64,000 nucleotides of DNA, from NCBI RefSeq assembly GCF_900119735.1, contig NZ_FPJW01000004.1, forward strand, positions 1 to 64,000, given 5' to 3'. Source of the DNA: Marinospirillum alkaliphilum DSM 21637. GTDB lineage: Bacteria; Pseudomonadota; Gammaproteobacteria; Pseudomonadales; Halomonadaceae. Shown here in pieces: positions 18,291 to 28,588 of the stretch; the first letter of the stretch is position 1; the number at the start of each line of letters is the position of its first letter. The notes beneath the pieces are model-generated. The model made no database searches, was not told the DNA's origin, and was given only the letters and a program-made list of their open reading frames with translations. The translations under genes and the position numbers were made by a program.

Positions 18291-19667
18291 ATGATTAAAG
18301 GAATCACCCGCTACATCAGGAAACGACTGGGCAAGGCACCTGTACAGCCGGTAGCAAAGCTGCAGATTCTGCCACGTTCTGAACACCCCATTTCACGCAG
18401 TGAAATCCCGGAGGGTGCACTGAAAGTCCTTTATCGTCTCCATAAAGCCGGCTTTCAGGCTTATCTTGTTGGCGGCTGCATCCGTGACCGCCTGCTGGGG
18501 AAAACGCCCAAGGATTTTGACGTGGCAACCGACGCCACTCCTGAACAGGTCAACCACCTGTTCCGTAACTCGCGCATGATCGGTCGGCGCTTTCGTATTG
18601 TGCATGTGCGTTTTGGTCGTGAAATCATTGAAGTCACCACCTTCCGCGGCCAGGCCAATGAAGATGAAAGCAAACACCTGCGCCAATCCGATGAAGGCAT
18701 GCTGCTGCGTGACAACGTGTGGGGCAACATTGAAGAGGATGCCCTGCGTCGGGACTTCACCATCAACGCCCTGTATTACAATGTTGCCGACTTTGCCATT
18801 CACGACTTCACTGGTGGTCTGGAAGATCTGAAAAGCCGCACCCTGCGACTGATTGGTGATCCGGATACTCGCTACCGCGAAGACCCGGTCCGCATGCTGC
18901 GTGCAGTGCGCTTTGCTGCAAAACTGGGTTTTCATCTGGATCCGGCCACCGAAGCGCCCATTCGCGAACAGGCTAGCCTGCTGCTGCAAGTGGCACCAGC
19001 CCGCATGTTTGATGAGGTGCTCAAGCTGTTTTTGGCCGGCCATGCCCTGGATACCTTCCGGCTACTGAAGGACTATGGCCTGTTTGCCTTCCTCTTCCCT
19101 GCCAGCGCTGAAGCCTTCAAGGTCAATCCAACGTCACTGAAGCTGGTGGAACAGGCATTGATCAATACCGATCAGCGTATTGCTGATGAACGCCCAGTGA
19201 CTCCGGCTTTTTTATATGCCGCACTACTCTGGCCCGGGCTTGAGTTGATCTATTCCGACCTGCTGAAAAATGGTGTGCCGCCCTTCCCGGCCATGCAACA
19301 AGCGGGCAACCGACTGCTGCAACGCCAGCAACAGCACATCACCATTCCCAAGCGTTTTGCCTTCCCGATGCGTGAAATCTGGGATCTGCAGTTAAAACTG
19401 CCACAGCGTCATGGCAAGCGTGCCTGGGAGCTTTTACACCAACCCCGCTTCCGTGCGGCTTATGACTTCTTGCTGCTGCGTGAAACAGCCGGTGAAGCAA
19501 CCGACGGTCTGGCAGAATGGTGGACTCGCTTCCAGGATACCGATGAAGCAGGTCAGCAACGCTTGCTTGAAAACTTGGGCAAATCTCCCGCTCGCAGTAA
19601 AACCGCCAACCGCAAACGTGGGCCCAGGCGGCGGCGCAAACCTGCTGACACAGGCAGCAGCAGCTGA
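18291..19667 (+). CDS. pcnB: Poly(A) polymerase I
   Basis: PcnB adds 3' poly(A) tails that mark RNAs for decay. The 458-residue nucleotidyltransferase has YLVGGCIRDRLLGKTPKDFDVATDATPEQV with the catalytic GG…RD and DxD residues. RRDFTINALYYN, DPVRMLRAVRFAAKLGF and a basic C-terminal tail rich in Arg/Lys follow. ATG 18291 is chosen because the family N-terminus starts there; the frame is open upstream to 18141, but that stretch is the crcZ terminator region. The stop overlaps folK's start by one base (TGATG). Confidence 0.95.
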   Translation: MIKGITRYIRKRLGKAPVQPVAKLQILPRSEHPISRSEIPEGALKVLYRLHKAGFQAYLVGGCIRDRLLGKTPKDFDVATDATPEQVNHLFRNSRMIGRRFRIVHVRFGREIIEVTTFRGQANEDESKHLRQSDEGMLLRDNVWGNIEEDALRRDFTINALYYNVADFAIHDFTGGLEDLKSRTLRLIGDPDTRYREDPVRMLRAVRFAAKLGFHLDPATEAPIREQASLLLQVAPARMFDEVLKLFLAGHALDTFRLLKDYGLFAFLFPASAEAFKVNPTSLKLVEQALINTDQRIADERPVTPAFLYAALLWPGLELIYSDLLKNGVPPFPAMQQAGNRLLQRQQQHITIPKRFAFPMREIWDLQLKLPQRHGKRAWELLHQPRFRAAYDFLLLRETAGEATDGLAEWWTRFQDTDEAGQQRLLENLGKSPARSKTANRKRGPRRRRKPADTGSSS

Positions 19668-20176
19668 TGGCCCGAGCATGGATTGGACTGGGCAGCAACC
19701 TGGATCAGCCCGTCCAACAAATACAAGGAGCATTACAAGCCCTGGCGCAGTTACCTGCAAGCCACCTTTGTCGTGCATCCCGCCTCTGGCACAGCAAACC
19801 CATGGGACCCCAGGATCAACCCGACTATGTGAATGCGGTTGCCGAACTGGAAACACAACTTGAACCCTTGCAACTACTGGATGCATTACAAAGCATTGAG
19901 CAAGCGCATCACCGGGTACGTGTGCAGCACTGGGGACCACGCACACTGGATCTGGATTTATTGCTGTATGATCAGCAGCGGATTAACCACCCCAGATTAA
20001 AGGTTCCGCACCCCGGCATCAGTCAGCGTGCATTTGTATTACTGCCTCTGGCTGAACTGAATGATCAGCTGCTGGTGCCGGATCACGGTCCGGTGGCCCA
20101 GTTGTTAGGTGCACTGAGCACTGATGAAATCAAGCAGGTGTTACCCTTTGAAGCAGAGGGCTTGAGCACTCTTTGA
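19667..20176 (+). CDS. folK: 2-amino-4-hydroxy-6-hydroxymethyldihydropteridine diphosphokinase
   Basis: FolK transfers pyrophosphate from ATP to the pterin precursor in folate synthesis. The 169-residue protein begins WIGLGSNLDQPVQQIQGALQAL and has QPDYVNAVAELET. It carries the signature RVQHWGPRTLDLDLLLYD and the HPGISQRAFVLLPLAEL block. The start overlaps the pcnB stop by one base, so translation is coupled. pcnB–folK–panB–panC is the order I recall in Pseudomonas. Confidence 0.95.
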   Translation: MARAWIGLGSNLDQPVQQIQGALQALAQLPASHLCRASRLWHSKPMGPQDQPDYVNAVAELETQLEPLQLLDALQSIEQAHHRVRVQHWGPRTLDLDLLLYDQQRINHPRLKVPHPGISQRAFVLLPLAELNDQLLVPDHGPVAQLLGALSTDEIKQVLPFEAEGLSTL

Positions 20177-20278
20177 CTTTTGGGTTACCAGGGGTAACAA
20201 TCCCCTTTTTCCATGCTCTGGATGCTTGGCCTTTTCAGTGGCATCCATACCCATACAACCAGAATAAGGGAGCAGTCC

Positions 20279-21070
20279 ATGAAAACTGTGACCATCCAAA
20301 CCCTGCGTGCCATGAAGGATGCAGGTGAAAAATTCAGCGTCCTGACCTGTTACGACGCCACTTTTTCTCGTCGCATCAATGAAGCCGGGATTGAGGTAAT
20401 GCTGATTGGTGACTCCCTCGGCATGGTGTTGCAAGGCCATGACTCCACGCTGCCAGTCACCCTTGATGACATGGTTTATCACACCGCTGCGGTGAAACGT
20501 GGCAATCAGCATTGCCTGATCATGGCAGACCTCCCCTTCATGTCTGATGCCAGCATTCCGCAACTGCTGGAAAATGCTGCCCGCCTGATGCGTGCAGGGG
20601 CTCATCTGATCAAGATCGAAGGTGATGCATGGCTGGCTCCCGGCATTACTGAACTGACTCAACGCGGTATTCCTGTTTGTGCACACCTTGGCCTGACACC
20701 ACAAACCGTTAACCAACTGGGCGGTTACAAGGTGCAGGGCCGCGGTGAAGCCGGACAGGCACTGGTGGATGCAGCCATCAAACTGGAAGCTGCCGGTGCC
20801 AGCTTGCTGCTGCTGGAGTGTGTACCCAGTGAGGTCGGCAAGGCAGTGACAGCGGCTGTAAAATGTCCGGTGATTGGCATCGGTGCTGGCCCGGATACTG
20901 ATGGTCAGGTACTGGTTCTGCATGACATGCTGGGTGTTACCGTTGGCAAAACTGCAAAATTCGTGAAAAACTTCATGGCTGAATCCAACTCCATTGCGGA
21001 TGCACTGGCGGCCTACCATCAAGCCGTCAAAAGCGGCACCTTTCCTGCTGAGGAACACTGCTTCAAATGA
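20279..21070 (+). CDS. panB: 3-methyl-2-oxobutanoate hydroxymethyltransferase
   Basis: PanB makes ketopantoate from ketoisovalerate and methylene-tetrahydrofolate, the first committed step to pantothenate. The 263-residue barrel protein has [45 protein letters not shown] and the C-terminal [23 protein letters not shown] 20279, preceded by AAGGGAG, gives the family start MKTVTIQTL; the open frame back to 20213 is not supported. It overlaps panC by 4 nt. Confidence 0.96.
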   Translation: MKTVTIQTLRAMKDAGEKFSVLTCYDATFSRRINEAGIEVMLIGDSLGMVLQGHDSTLPVTLDDMVYHTAAVKRGNQHCLIMADLPFMSDASIPQLLENAARLMRAGAHLIKIEGDAWLAPGITELTQRGIPVCAHLGLTPQTVNQLGGYKVQGRGEAGQALVDAAIKLEAAGASLLLLECVPSEVGKAVTAAVKCPVIGIGAGPDTDGQVLVLHDMLGVTVGKTAKFVKNFMAESNSIADALAAYHQAVKSGTFPAEEHCFK

Positions 21071-21927
21071 GCGACTCACTGATCACTCTGACGTCTGTTA
21101 GTGAATTGCGCAGCCACCTTGCCGAACTGCGCCGTCAGGGCAAAATCCTGGCGTTAGTACCCACCATGGGTAACCTGCACCAGGGCCACCTGCGATTGGT
21201 TGAAGAAGCACGCCGCCATGCTGACGTGGTCGTGGCCAGCATCTTTGTCAATCCGATGCAATTTGGACCTGGCGAAGACTTCGAGAGTTATCCCCGCACC
21301 CTGGAACAGGATCAGCAAATGCTGCAGAGTGCCGGCTGTCACCTGCTGTTTACACCTTCGGTGGCCGATGTTTACCCCGAGGGGCAGGAAGATCATACCC
21401 GGGTGGTGGTCCCCGTTGTCAGTGAAGGGCTTTGCGGCCAGAAACGACCCGGACACTTTGATGGTGTTGCCACAGTGGTCAGCAAACTGTTCAATTTTGT
21501 GCAGCCGGATGTGGCCTGTTTCGGACAGAAGGATTACCAGCAGCTGGCAGTGATTCGCAAACTGGTCACTGATCTCTGTTTCCCGATCCGCATCATTGGT
21601 GTACCCACTTGCCGTACCCCAGAGGGCCTGGCGCTATCTTCGCGCAATGGTTACCTCACACCCGAACAATTAAAAAAGGCACCGGCACTTTATGCAGTGC
21701 TGAAAGCCACCGGTCAGAAACTGGCTGCTGGCAACACTCACTTTGCTGAACTCAGCCATCAGGCGCGTGCGCGTCTTGCTGAGCAGGGTTTTGCACCTGA
21801 ATACGTGGACATTCGTTCCACGGACCTGAGCCCACCAGACATACGTGCCAGGGAGTGGGTCATCCTGGTGGCGGCACGGCTGGGTAAAGCCCGCCTGATT
21901 GACAACCTGGTGGTTCACCGGGACTGA
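21067..21927 (+). CDS. panC: Pantothenate synthetase
   Basis: PanC condenses pantoate and beta-alanine using ATP. The 286-residue protein has the HIGH-like [67 protein letters not shown] and the KMSKS-like ALSSRNGYL. It starts on the ATGA overlap with panB and is followed 27 nt later by panD, so all three steps towards pantothenate sit in one run. Confidence 0.97.
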   Translation: MSDSLITLTSVSELRSHLAELRRQGKILALVPTMGNLHQGHLRLVEEARRHADVVVASIFVNPMQFGPGEDFESYPRTLEQDQQMLQSAGCHLLFTPSVADVYPEGQEDHTRVVVPVVSEGLCGQKRPGHFDGVATVVSKLFNFVQPDVACFGQKDYQQLAVIRKLVTDLCFPIRIIGVPTCRTPEGLALSSRNGYLTPEQLKKAPALYAVLKATGQKLAAGNTHFAELSHQARARLAEQGFAPEYVDIRSTDLSPPDIRAREWVILVAARLGKARLIDNLVVHRD

Positions 21928-21954
21928 TACTGATTTCAAGAGGACCAGAACAAC

Positions 21955-22335
21955 ATGCAAACCATTATGCTCAAGGCCAAGCTGCATCAGGCTCGTGTCA
22001 CCCATGCTGTACTGGAGTACGAAGGCTCCTGCGCCATTGATGGCGACCTGCTGGATATGGCCGGACTGCATGAGTATGAGCAAATCCAGATTTATAACCT
22101 GGCCAATGGCCAGCGTTTCACCACCTACATCATTCGTGGTGAACCCGGTAGTGGCATCATTTCAGTGAATGGTGCAGCCGCTCATCTGGCCAGCGTGGGT
22201 GACCGCGTGATTATCTGTGCTTATGCCAATTTCACTGAAGCTGAGCGCATCAAACACAAACCGGCACTGATTTACCTCTCTGAGGGCAATGCCGTCAGTC
22301 ATACCAGCAATGCCATTCCGGTACAGGTAGCCTGA
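21955..22335 (+). CDS. panD: Aspartate 1-decarboxylase (pyruvoyl enzyme)
   Basis: PanD makes beta-alanine from aspartate. It is made as a proenzyme that cuts itself at Gly24–Ser25, and here YEGSCAID places Gly24 and Ser25 exactly there; Ser25 becomes the pyruvoyl group. NGAAAH near residue 72 and the [13 protein letters not shown] block are typical. The length is 126 residues, as usual. RBS AGAGGA lies upstream. In gammaproteobacteria maturation needs PanZ/PanM, not visible here. A terminator follows at 22365. Confidence 0.96.
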   Translation: MQTIMLKAKLHQARVTHAVLEYEGSCAIDGDLLDMAGLHEYEQIQIYNLANGQRFTTYIIRGEPGSGIISVNGAAAHLASVGDRVIICAYANFTEAERIKHKPALIYLSEGNAVSHTSNAIPVQVA

Positions 22336-22364
22336 GGCGTTATTCTTCACCAGGCATCCATCCC

Positions 22365-22393
22365 AGGGCAGCTACGGCTGCCTTGTTTATTTT
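22365..22393 (+). terminator. Terminator after panD
   Basis: GGCAGC (22367–22372), a 4-nt loop TACG and GCTGCC (22377–22382) form a compact stem followed by TTGTTTATTTT. It closes the folK–panBCD run 30 nt after panD and isolates the thiolase gene. Confidence 0.7.
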
Positions 22394-22544
22394 GAACTTC
22401 TGCCTGCCACTCTTTCGTCTTACTCCGCACGGCTTTTTGTTACCGGCTGGTAGGCAACCCGTCACGCTTCTGTTACCTTTTTCTTCCAGTATGGAGCTGA
22501 TCAGAACAATTCGCCTCGGCCCGAGGCTCACCAGGAGAACGAAA

Positions 22545-23720
22545 ATGCAAGACGTCGTTATTGTCGCTGCTGGCCGTACCGCCATCGGCAGTTTTGGAGG
22601 TAGTCTCGCCAGTGTTCCTGCCCACCTGCTGGGTGCCACCGTTATCAAGGGACTACTGGAAAAATCGGGCATCAAGCCAGAACAGGTGGATGAAGTGATT
22701 CTCGGCCAGGTACTGGCTGCTGGCTGCGGCCAAAACCCTGCCCGCCAAGCCGTGATCCACGCAGGCCTGCCGGAAACCGTTCCAGCAATGACCATCAACA
22801 AGGTGTGTGGCTCCGGTTTAAAAGCCCTGCATTTGGCCACTCAGGCCATTCGTTGCGGCGATGCCGACATCATTATTGCCGGTGGCCAGGAGAACATGAG
22901 CCTGTCGCCACACATTCTGCCCAACTCGCGCAATGGCCAGCGCATGGGTAACTGGACCGCTCAGGACACCATGATTGTGGATGGCCTGTGGTGTGCTTTT
23001 AATGACTACCACATGGGCATCACCACTGAAAACATTGTTGAGCAGTTCAACATCAGTCGTGAAGATCAGGATGCTTTTGCAGCTGCCTCTCAAGCCAAGG
23101 CCAGCAAAGCAGTGGCTGAAGGTCGCTTCAAGGATGAAATCCTGCCTGTGACCATTCCACAGCGCAAGGGTGACCCGGTGGTCTTTGATACCGATGAAGG
23201 CCCACGCTCTGTCACCGTGGAAAAGCTGGCCACCATGAAACCTGCCTTCAAAAAGGATGGCACTGTCACCGCTGGTAATGCATCGTCAATCAATGATGGT
23301 GCCGCTGCTGTGATTCTCTGCTCTGCCAGCAAGGCAGCCGAATTGGGTTTACCCGTTCTGGCTCGCATCAAGGCTTATGCCTCTGCTGGTGTTGACCCCA
23401 AAATCATGGGTACCGGCCCGGTTCCTGCCACTCGCAAGTGCCTGGAAAAAGCTGGCTGGTCCATTGACGACCTGGATCTGGTTGAAGCCAACGAAGCCTT
23501 TGCTGCTCAGGCACTGAGTGTAAACCGCCAACTGGGCTGGGATACTGACAAGGTGAACGTGAATGGCGGTGCCATTGCCCTGGGTCACCCGATTGGTGCT
23601 TCCGGCTGTCGTGTACTGGTCAGTCTGGTGCATGAAATGGTCAAGCGTGATGCCAAAAAAGGTCTGGCGACCCTGTGCATTGGTGGTGGTCAGGGTGTAG
23701 CGCTGGCTATCGAGCGCTGA
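22545..23720 (+). CDS. Acetyl-CoA C-acetyltransferase (biosynthetic-type thiolase)
   Basis: The enzyme condenses two acetyl-CoA (or cleaves acetoacetyl-CoA). The 391-residue protein has the nucleophilic Cys in [13 protein letters not shown], the His of [17 protein letters not shown] and the second Cys in [16 protein letters not shown], so the active site is complete. ATG 22545 has AGGAGA 6 nt upstream; the longer open frame to 22383 covers the panD terminator. No PHB or ketone genes adjoin it, so the pathway (PhaA-like, AtoB-like or amino-acid breakdown) cannot be decided. A palindrome GCCTCGG-C-CCGAGGC lies 17 nt before the start. Confidence 0.92.
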   Translation: MQDVVIVAAGRTAIGSFGGSLASVPAHLLGATVIKGLLEKSGIKPEQVDEVILGQVLAAGCGQNPARQAVIHAGLPETVPAMTINKVCGSGLKALHLATQAIRCGDADIIIAGGQENMSLSPHILPNSRNGQRMGNWTAQDTMIVDGLWCAFNDYHMGITTENIVEQFNISREDQDAFAAASQAKASKAVAEGRFKDEILPVTIPQRKGDPVVFDTDEGPRSVTVEKLATMKPAFKKDGTVTAGNASSINDGAAAVILCSASKAAELGLPVLARIKAYASAGVDPKIMGTGPVPATRKCLEKAGWSIDDLDLVEANEAFAAQALSVNRQLGWDTDKVNVNGGAIALGHPIGASGCRVLVSLVHEMVKRDAKKGLATLCIGGGQGVALAIER

Positions 23721-23746
23721 TACCTACCGGCAACTGATGCCAGCAT

Positions 23747-23785
23747 AAAAAAACCGCCGTGTTGTTCTACATCACGGCGGTTTTT
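23747..23785. terminator. Bidirectional terminator between thiolase and dnaJ
   Basis: AAAAAAACCGCCGTG (23747–23761) and CACGGCGGTTTTT (23773–23785) form a strong stem with A and T runs on both sides. It can end both the thiolase transcript and the leftward grpE–dnaK–dnaJ transcript. Confidence 0.9.
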
Positions 23786-23810
23786 CTTTTTGACACTGAG
23801 GTCAGTTGCT

Positions 23811-24941
23811 TCAGGGCTTCATGTCCTCAAAGAACTTTTTAACACCATCAAACCAGTTGGATTTTTTGGGTGAATGTTTTTCACCGCTGGTATCTTCATG
23901 GAACTTGCGCAGTAATTCCTTCTGCGACTCGGACAAGTTCACCGGTGTTTCCAATACCACCCGACACAACAGATCGCCAGCCGCACCACCCCGCACGGGT
24001 TTAACACCCTTGCCACGCAGGCGGAACAATTTGCCGGTCTGGGTTTCAGCAGGAATCTTCAACTTCACCCGGCCTTCCAGGGTCGGCACTTCCAGCTCGC
24101 CGCCCAGAGTGGCATCCACAAAACTCACCGGTACCTCGCAATAGAGATTGGCACCATCACGTTCAAAAATGGGGTGTGGGCGTACATTAATCTGTACGTA
24201 CAGATCACCAGTGCCACCCCCCATGCGCCCGGCTTCGCCCTCACCGGAAAGACGAATGCGATCCCCGGTGTCCACTCCAGCCGGAATTTTCACTTCCAGG
24301 GTTTTGGTGTTCTGCACCCGACCTTCGCCATGGCACTTTTTACAGGGGTTACGAATGATCTTGCCGGAACCATGACAGCGCGGACAGGTTTGCTGGATGG
24401 CAAAAAAGCCCTGCTGCATGCGGACCTGGCCCATGCCATTACAGGTGCCACAGGTTTCTGCCTTGCCATCTTCAGAACCCGTGCCATGACAGTGGTGACA
24501 CTCTTCCAGCGTCGGCACCTTGATCTTGACGCTGGTACCTCGCACGGCATCTTCCAGATCCAGATCCAACTGGTAACGCAGATCGGAGCCACGTTGCGCA
24601 CCGCCACGCCCACCACGACCAGAAGCAGCGCCACCAAAGATGTCGCCAAACATATCACCGAAGATGTCACCAAAATTGCCACCACCGGAGAAACCACCGC
24701 CACCACCCATCTGTGGGTCTACACCGGCATGACCAAAGCGATCATAAGCAGCGCGCTTTTCGGCATCTGCCAGCACTTCATAAGCTTCCGTGGCTTCCTT
24801 GAATTTTTCCTCGGCAGCCGGATCATCCGAATTGCGGTCCGGGTGGTACTTCATCGCCAGGCGACGATAAGCCTTTTTGATGGCCTTTTCATCCGCCTCA
24901 CGTTCGACGCCCAGGATTTCGTAATAATCACGCTTTGCCAT
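23811..24941 (-). CDS. dnaJ: Chaperone protein DnaJ
   Basis: DnaJ delivers substrates to DnaK and stimulates its ATPase. The 376-residue protein has the J domain with HPD (residues about 33–35, KYHPDRN), a Gly-rich linker, four CxxCxGxG zinc repeats ([32 protein letters not shown]) and two C-terminal peptide-binding domains. It is a full class A DnaJ. It follows dnaK on the same strand after a hairpin at 24976–25011 that probably lowers its expression. Confidence 0.97.
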   Translation of the reverse strand: MAKRDYYEILGVEREADEKAIKKAYRRLAMKYHPDRNSDDPAAEEKFKEATEAYEVLADAEKRAAYDRFGHAGVDPQMGGGGGFSGGGNFGDIFGDMFGDIFGGAASGRGGRGGAQRGSDLRYQLDLDLEDAVRGTSVKIKVPTLEECHHCHGTGSEDGKAETCGTCNGMGQVRMQQGFFAIQQTCPRCHGSGKIIRNPCKKCHGEGRVQNTKTLEVKIPAGVDTGDRIRLSGEGEAGRMGGGTGDLYVQINVRPHPIFERDGANLYCEVPVSFVDATLGGELEVPTLEGRVKLKIPAETQTGKLFRLRGKGVKPVRGGAAGDLLCRVVLETPVNLSESQKELLRKFHEDTSGEKHSPKKSNWFDGVKKFFEDMKP

Positions 24942-24975
24942 GGTTTTCTGTCACCGTCTTGTTTCCACCCGTCTG

Positions 24976-25011
24976 AATAAAACCAACGCGGGGTGGCATC
25001 CCGCGTTGGTT
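24976..25011 (-). terminator. Hairpin terminator/attenuator between dnaK and dnaJ
   Basis: On the minus strand AACCAACGCGGG (25011–25000) pairs with CCCGCGTTGGTT (24992–24981) around a 7-nt loop and continues into TTTATT. It lies just after the dnaK stop and about 35 nt before dnaJ. Since dnaJ shows no clear promoter of its own, partial termination is a likely way to keep DnaJ below DnaK. Confidence 0.75.
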
Positions 25012-25039
25012 ACTTGCTGTGTTATTTCAGGAAGAAGCT

Positions 25040-26956
25040 TTACTTCTTGTCGTCCTTCACTTCTTCAAACTCAGCATCCACAGCATCATCCGGACCTGCT
25101 GCTGCATCTTGTGCCTGGGCGCCCTCAGCCTGCTGCGCCTGCTCAGCATAAAGTTTCTGAGCCAGGGTGCCGGACGCTTCTGCCAACGCCTGGGTTTTAC
25201 TTTCAATGGCTTCCTTGTCATCACCCTTGAGGGCTTCTTCCAGCTCGGCAATGGCTTTTTCAATGCCTTCTTTCTCAGCTGGCTCAACCTTGTCAGCCGC
25301 GTCGACCAGTGTCTTGCGAGTTGCATGGATCATGCCATCCGCCTGGTTACGCACCTGCACCAGCTCTTCAAACTTCTTGTCTTCTGCAGCGTGAGCTTCA
25401 GCATCACGCACCATCTTCTCGATTTCTTCATCAGACAGACCAGAAGAGGCCTTGATCACAATCGACTGCTGCTTGCCAGTGGCCTTGTCTTTGGCTGACA
25501 CGTTCAGAATACCGTTGGCATCAAGATCGAAGGTCACCTCGATCTGAGGTACGCCACGGGGTGCCGGAGGGATGTCAGCCAGGTCAAAACGTCCCAGTGA
25601 TTTGTTCTGGGCGGCCTGTTTGCGTTCACCCTGCAGCACGTGGATGGTTACCGCATTCTGGTTGTCTTCAGCAGTGGAGAACACCTGCGACTTCTTGGTC
25701 GGAATGGTAGTGTTTTTCTCGATCAGAGAAGTCATCACCCCACCCATGGTTTCGATACCCAGCGTCAGCGGCGTAACGTCCAGCAGCAGTACGTCTTTTA
25801 CGTCACCGGACAATACGGCACCCTGAATGGCAGCACCGACGGCAACTGCTTCATCCGGGTTGACGTCTTTACGTGCTTCTTTACCGAAGAACTCGGCAAC
25901 CTTGGCCTGTACCATCGGCATGCGGGTCTGACCGCCGACCAGAATCACGTCATCAATCTGACTGGTGGTGACACCGGCATCTTGCAAGGCTGTACGGCAG
26001 GGTGCCAGCGAACGCTGCACCAGCTCTTCCACCAGGGCTTCCAGCTTGGCACGGGTCACCTTCACATTCAGGTGTTTCGGGCCACTGGCATCAGCCGTGA
26101 TATAGGGCAGGTTAACGTCGGTTTGCTGACTGGAAGACAATTCGATCTTGGCCTTTTCAGCCGCTTCCTTCAGGCGCTGCATGGCCAGTGGATCACCCTT
26201 CAGGTTGATACCACTGTCTTTCTTGAATTCTTCCACCAGGTAGTCAATCAGGCGGATATCAAAGTCTTCACCACCCAGGAAGGTGTCACCGTTGGTGGCC
26301 AGTACTTCAAACTGGGTTTCGCCGTCCACGTCAGCAATTTCGATGATGGAGATATCAAAAGTACCACCACCCAGGTCGTACACAGCAATGGTCTTGTCGC
26401 CACGAGACTTGTCCATGCCATAAGCCAGTGCAGCAGCGGTTGGTTCGTTGATGATGCGCTTCACTTCCAGACCGGCGATGCGGCCAGCATCTTTAGTGGC
26501 CTGACGCTGGCTGTCATTGAAGTAGGCAGGAACCGTGATGACCGCCTCGGTGACTTCTTCACCCAGGTAATCTTCAGCGGTCTTTTTCATCTTTTTCAGC
26601 ACTTCAGCAGAAATCTGCGGCGGTGCCATCTTTTTGCCTTTCACTTCAACCCAGGCATCGTTGTTGTCGGCCTTGACAATCTTGTAAGGCACCATCTTGA
26701 TGTCTTTCTGTACCACCTCTTCATCAAAACGACGGCCAATCAGGCGTTTGACGGCGTACAGGGTGTTGTCCGGGTTGGTGACAGCCTGGCGCTTGGCACT
26801 CATGCCCACCAGGGTTTCACCGTCATCGGTGTAAGCGATAATGGAAGGTGTAGTGCGTCCGCCTTCAGCGTTTTCCAGTACTTTTGGCTTGTCACCATCC
26901 AGTACAGCAACACAAGAGTTGGTGGTGCCAAGGTCAATACCAATAATGCGACCCAT
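25040..26956 (-). CDS. dnaK: Chaperone protein DnaK (Hsp70)
   Basis: The 638-residue protein opens with [17 protein letters not shown] and has the Hsp70 signatures [16 protein letters not shown] and [13 protein letters not shown], then the substrate-binding domain and a C-terminal Ala/Gln/Asp-rich tail ending [15 protein letters not shown]-driven binding of unfolded chains, with GrpE and DnaJ, is its known role. It lies 87 nt after grpE and is very probably driven by the sigma-32 promoter in front of grpE. A 455-residue antisense frame across it is a coding artefact. Confidence 0.98.
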   Translation of the reverse strand: MGRIIGIDLGTTNSCVAVLDGDKPKVLENAEGGRTTPSIIAYTDDGETLVGMSAKRQAVTNPDNTLYAVKRLIGRRFDEEVVQKDIKMVPYKIVKADNNDAWVEVKGKKMAPPQISAEVLKKMKKTAEDYLGEEVTEAVITVPAYFNDSQRQATKDAGRIAGLEVKRIINEPTAAALAYGMDKSRGDKTIAVYDLGGGTFDISIIEIADVDGETQFEVLATNGDTFLGGEDFDIRLIDYLVEEFKKDSGINLKGDPLAMQRLKEAAEKAKIELSSSQQTDVNLPYITADASGPKHLNVKVTRAKLEALVEELVQRSLAPCRTALQDAGVTTSQIDDVILVGGQTRMPMVQAKVAEFFGKEARKDVNPDEAVAVGAAIQGAVLSGDVKDVLLLDVTPLTLGIETMGGVMTSLIEKNTTIPTKKSQVFSTAEDNQNAVTIHVLQGERKQAAQNKSLGRFDLADIPPAPRGVPQIEVTFDLDANGILNVSAKDKATGKQQSIVIKASSGLSDEEIEKMVRDAEAHAAEDKKFEELVQVRNQADGMIHATRKTLVDAADKVEPAEKEGIEKAIAELEEALKGDDKEAIESKTQALAEASGTLAQKLYAEQAQQAEGAQAQDAAAGPDDAVDAEFEEVKDDKK

Positions 26957-27043
26957 AATGTTTCTCCGAAAAAGGTTTCAATTCATTTCTGCAGGTTGGA
27001 TTCCTGACGCCTGACTGATAAATGTGTGCGCCAGAGTGCTTTT

Positions 27044-27622
27044 TCAAGCCGTTTCATCAATCTTTTTTGTTGTGCCGCCGGTGCTCACCACCACCATTGC
27101 CGGACGCAGCAGTCGTTCGTTCAGGGTATAACCCTTCTGCAGCACATCCATCACCGAATTGGCAGGCAGAGCCGGATTCGGCACCATGCTCATGGCTTCA
27201 TGGAACTGAGGATCAAAAGTCTGGCCCATGGGGTGCAGCTGGTTAACCTGAAACTTCTCCAGAACGCCCAGAAACAGACGCAGGGTCATTTCCACGCCTT
27301 CTTTCTGTGACTCATCCACTTCACCCAGGGCTTCAGAGGCCTTTTCCAGGCTGTCCACCACCGGCAAGAGTTCGCGGGCAAATTTTTCCAGCGCAAATTT
27401 GTGGGCTTTTTCCACATCCGCCTCGGCACGACGACGAACATTCTGGGCCTCCGCAGCAGCACGCAGCATCTGATCACGGGCTTCAGCCAGCTCTTGCTGC
27501 AAACCTTCAACCTGCGCTGAAAGACCGGCAATTTCTTCTTCCGGGCTGAGTGCCACATCAGGTGCAGAAGCAGCTGCAGCCGCTTGCTCGGCCTGCTGTG
27601 CGAGTTCCTCTTGCTTGCTCAT
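27044..27622 (-). CDS. grpE: Nucleotide exchange factor GrpE
   Basis: GrpE releases ADP from DnaK. The 192-residue protein has an acidic, Ala/Gln-rich N-terminus, a long coiled coil (EEIAGLSAQVEGLQQELAEA…), the family block RRRAEADVEKAHKFALEKFARELLPVVDSLEKA, and the C-terminal beta-domain with MGQTFDPQFHEAMSM and VLQKGYTLNERLLRPAMVVVS. It is the first gene of the leftward grpE–dnaK–dnaJ cluster and is preceded by a heat-shock promoter. Confidence 0.97.
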   Translation of the reverse strand: MSKQEELAQQAEQAAAAASAPDVALSPEEEIAGLSAQVEGLQQELAEARDQMLRAAAEAQNVRRRAEADVEKAHKFALEKFARELLPVVDSLEKASEALGEVDESQKEGVEMTLRLFLGVLEKFQVNQLHPMGQTFDPQFHEAMSMVPNPALPANSVMDVLQKGYTLNERLLRPAMVVVSTGGTTKKIDETA

Positions 27623-27686
27623 AAATCAACTCCGTAAACCGGGCATTTTGCCCAAAGACATGAATCAGGTATTGCTGTTTACGGGT

Positions 27687-27715
27687 AGATGGGGATAGCG
27701 GCTGTGGTTTTCAAG
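27687..27715 (-). promoter_or_regulatory. Sigma-32 heat-shock promoter of grpE–dnaK–dnaJ
   Basis: On the minus strand CTTGAAA (27715–27709), 14 nt, then CCCCATCT (27694–27687) match the sigma-32 consensus CTTGAAA-N13–15-CCCCATNT. Predicted transcription start is near 27680, giving a leader of about 58 nt before grpE. Confidence 0.92.
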
Positions 27716-27741
27716 CCCGAGTGGGGATTTTTGCGTGTTAA

Positions 27742-27948
27742 TCAGGTCAGCAGAATGTCAGCCATCTGCGCTGGAGAAAAATCATAACGTGCCAGCAGGG
27801 CTTCCATATCGGCACGCAAGGCAGCATCCGGATCATGACCGGGACGTGAGGCGTCCAGTTTCAGCAGCTCTTCACGTAACTGCCTTTCCAGCGCTTCATG
27901 CTGAGATATTTTTTTGCGGTAATAATCAGGTAGGCCTTGTTGCTTCAA
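27742..27948 (-). CDS. Small hypothetical protein upstream of grpE
   Basis: A 68-residue frame, KQQGLPDYYRKKISQHEALE to SPAQMADILLT, can start at TTG 27948 with GAGAGGAA 6 nt upstream. The frame remains open further to 28053, but that part is Cys-rich and unlikely. The product is charged and mostly helical by composition (Arg/Glu/Leu-rich), with no recognised family. It ends 27 nt before the heat-shock promoter. Codon choice looks normal for the region, but the unusual start codon keeps confidence moderate. Confidence 0.45.
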   Translation of the reverse strand: MKQQGLPDYYRKKISQHEALERQLREELLKLDASRPGHDPDAALRADMEALLARYDFSPAQMADILLT

Positions 27949-28123
27949 ACAGTGTTCCTCTCGACATGAATCAAGCCAGAAAGGCAATTTACAGCAGATG
28001 CGGGCCTTCGTGTAGTGCCTGGATGGCCGAACACAACCAAAAACTTTACCCACATCACGTTTCTTCCTGTGTAGCCTCTGCTATTCTTGCAGACAATCAG
28101 TGCGGACAAGGAATGATGGACCG

Positions 28124-28588
28124 ATGAAACAGATCAACACCCTCAAACATAAAATCATCCAGCTACTGGCACGACTGGATTTCTTCAAAGATTTCACTGC
28201 CACCGAAAAAACCCTGCTAGTGGATGGCAAGGGCATGATTGTACTTGCTGAAGAAGGTGAGTATGTCATCAAGGAAGGCACCGTTGACCCCACACTTTAT
28301 ATCCCGCTCAGTGGTGAGCTGGAAGTACGCATGACCAACGAAACTGGCAAGGAAATAACCCTGGCCAAAATCCCACCCGGCGAAACCGTGGGTGAAGTGG
28401 CCTTCCTGACAGACACCCCGCGCACTGCCAGTGTAGTTGCCATCAAACAAACCTTGCTGTTCCGCTGCAATCGCGCCGCCCTTAAAAACCTGGCACCGGC
28501 TGCGCGTGAAAAAATCAAGGATCAGATCATCTACAAGCTGATTGAACGGCTGCACCAGAAAAATGTGGAACTCAGTAACCGGGGTTAA
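28124..28588 (+). CDS. Cyclic nucleotide-binding domain protein
   Basis: The 154-residue protein is almost entirely one CNB (Crp-like) beta-barrel. LARLDFFKDFTATEKTLL begins it, GEYVIKEGTVDPTLYIPLSGELEV forms the barrel, and PPGETVGEVAFLTDTPRTASVVA is the phosphate-binding cassette, with Glu and the Arg that contacts a cyclic phosphate. There is no DNA-binding domain, so it is probably a signalling or regulatory subunit rather than a transcription factor. ATG 28124 follows AAGGA; a GTG at 28100 is the longer option. Its end overlaps the convergent membrane gene by 4 nt. Confidence 0.75.
   Translation: MKQINTLKHKIIQLLARLDFFKDFTATEKTLLVDGKGMIVLAEEGEYVIKEGTVDPTLYIPLSGELEVRMTNETGKEITLAKIPPGETVGEVAFLTDTPRTASVVAIKQTLLFRCNRAALKNLAPAAREKIKDQIIYKLIERLHQKNVELSNRG

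Noticed and set aside
24174-24980. A 268-residue frame antisense to dnaJ
   Set aside because: dnaJ is complete, with J domain and all four zinc repeats; the antisense reading has no family features.
25640-27007. A 455-residue open frame antisense to dnaK
   Set aside because: dnaK is intact on the other strand with all Hsp70 signatures; long antisense frames over dnaK are a known effect of its codon use, and this one has no recognised motif or ribosome site.
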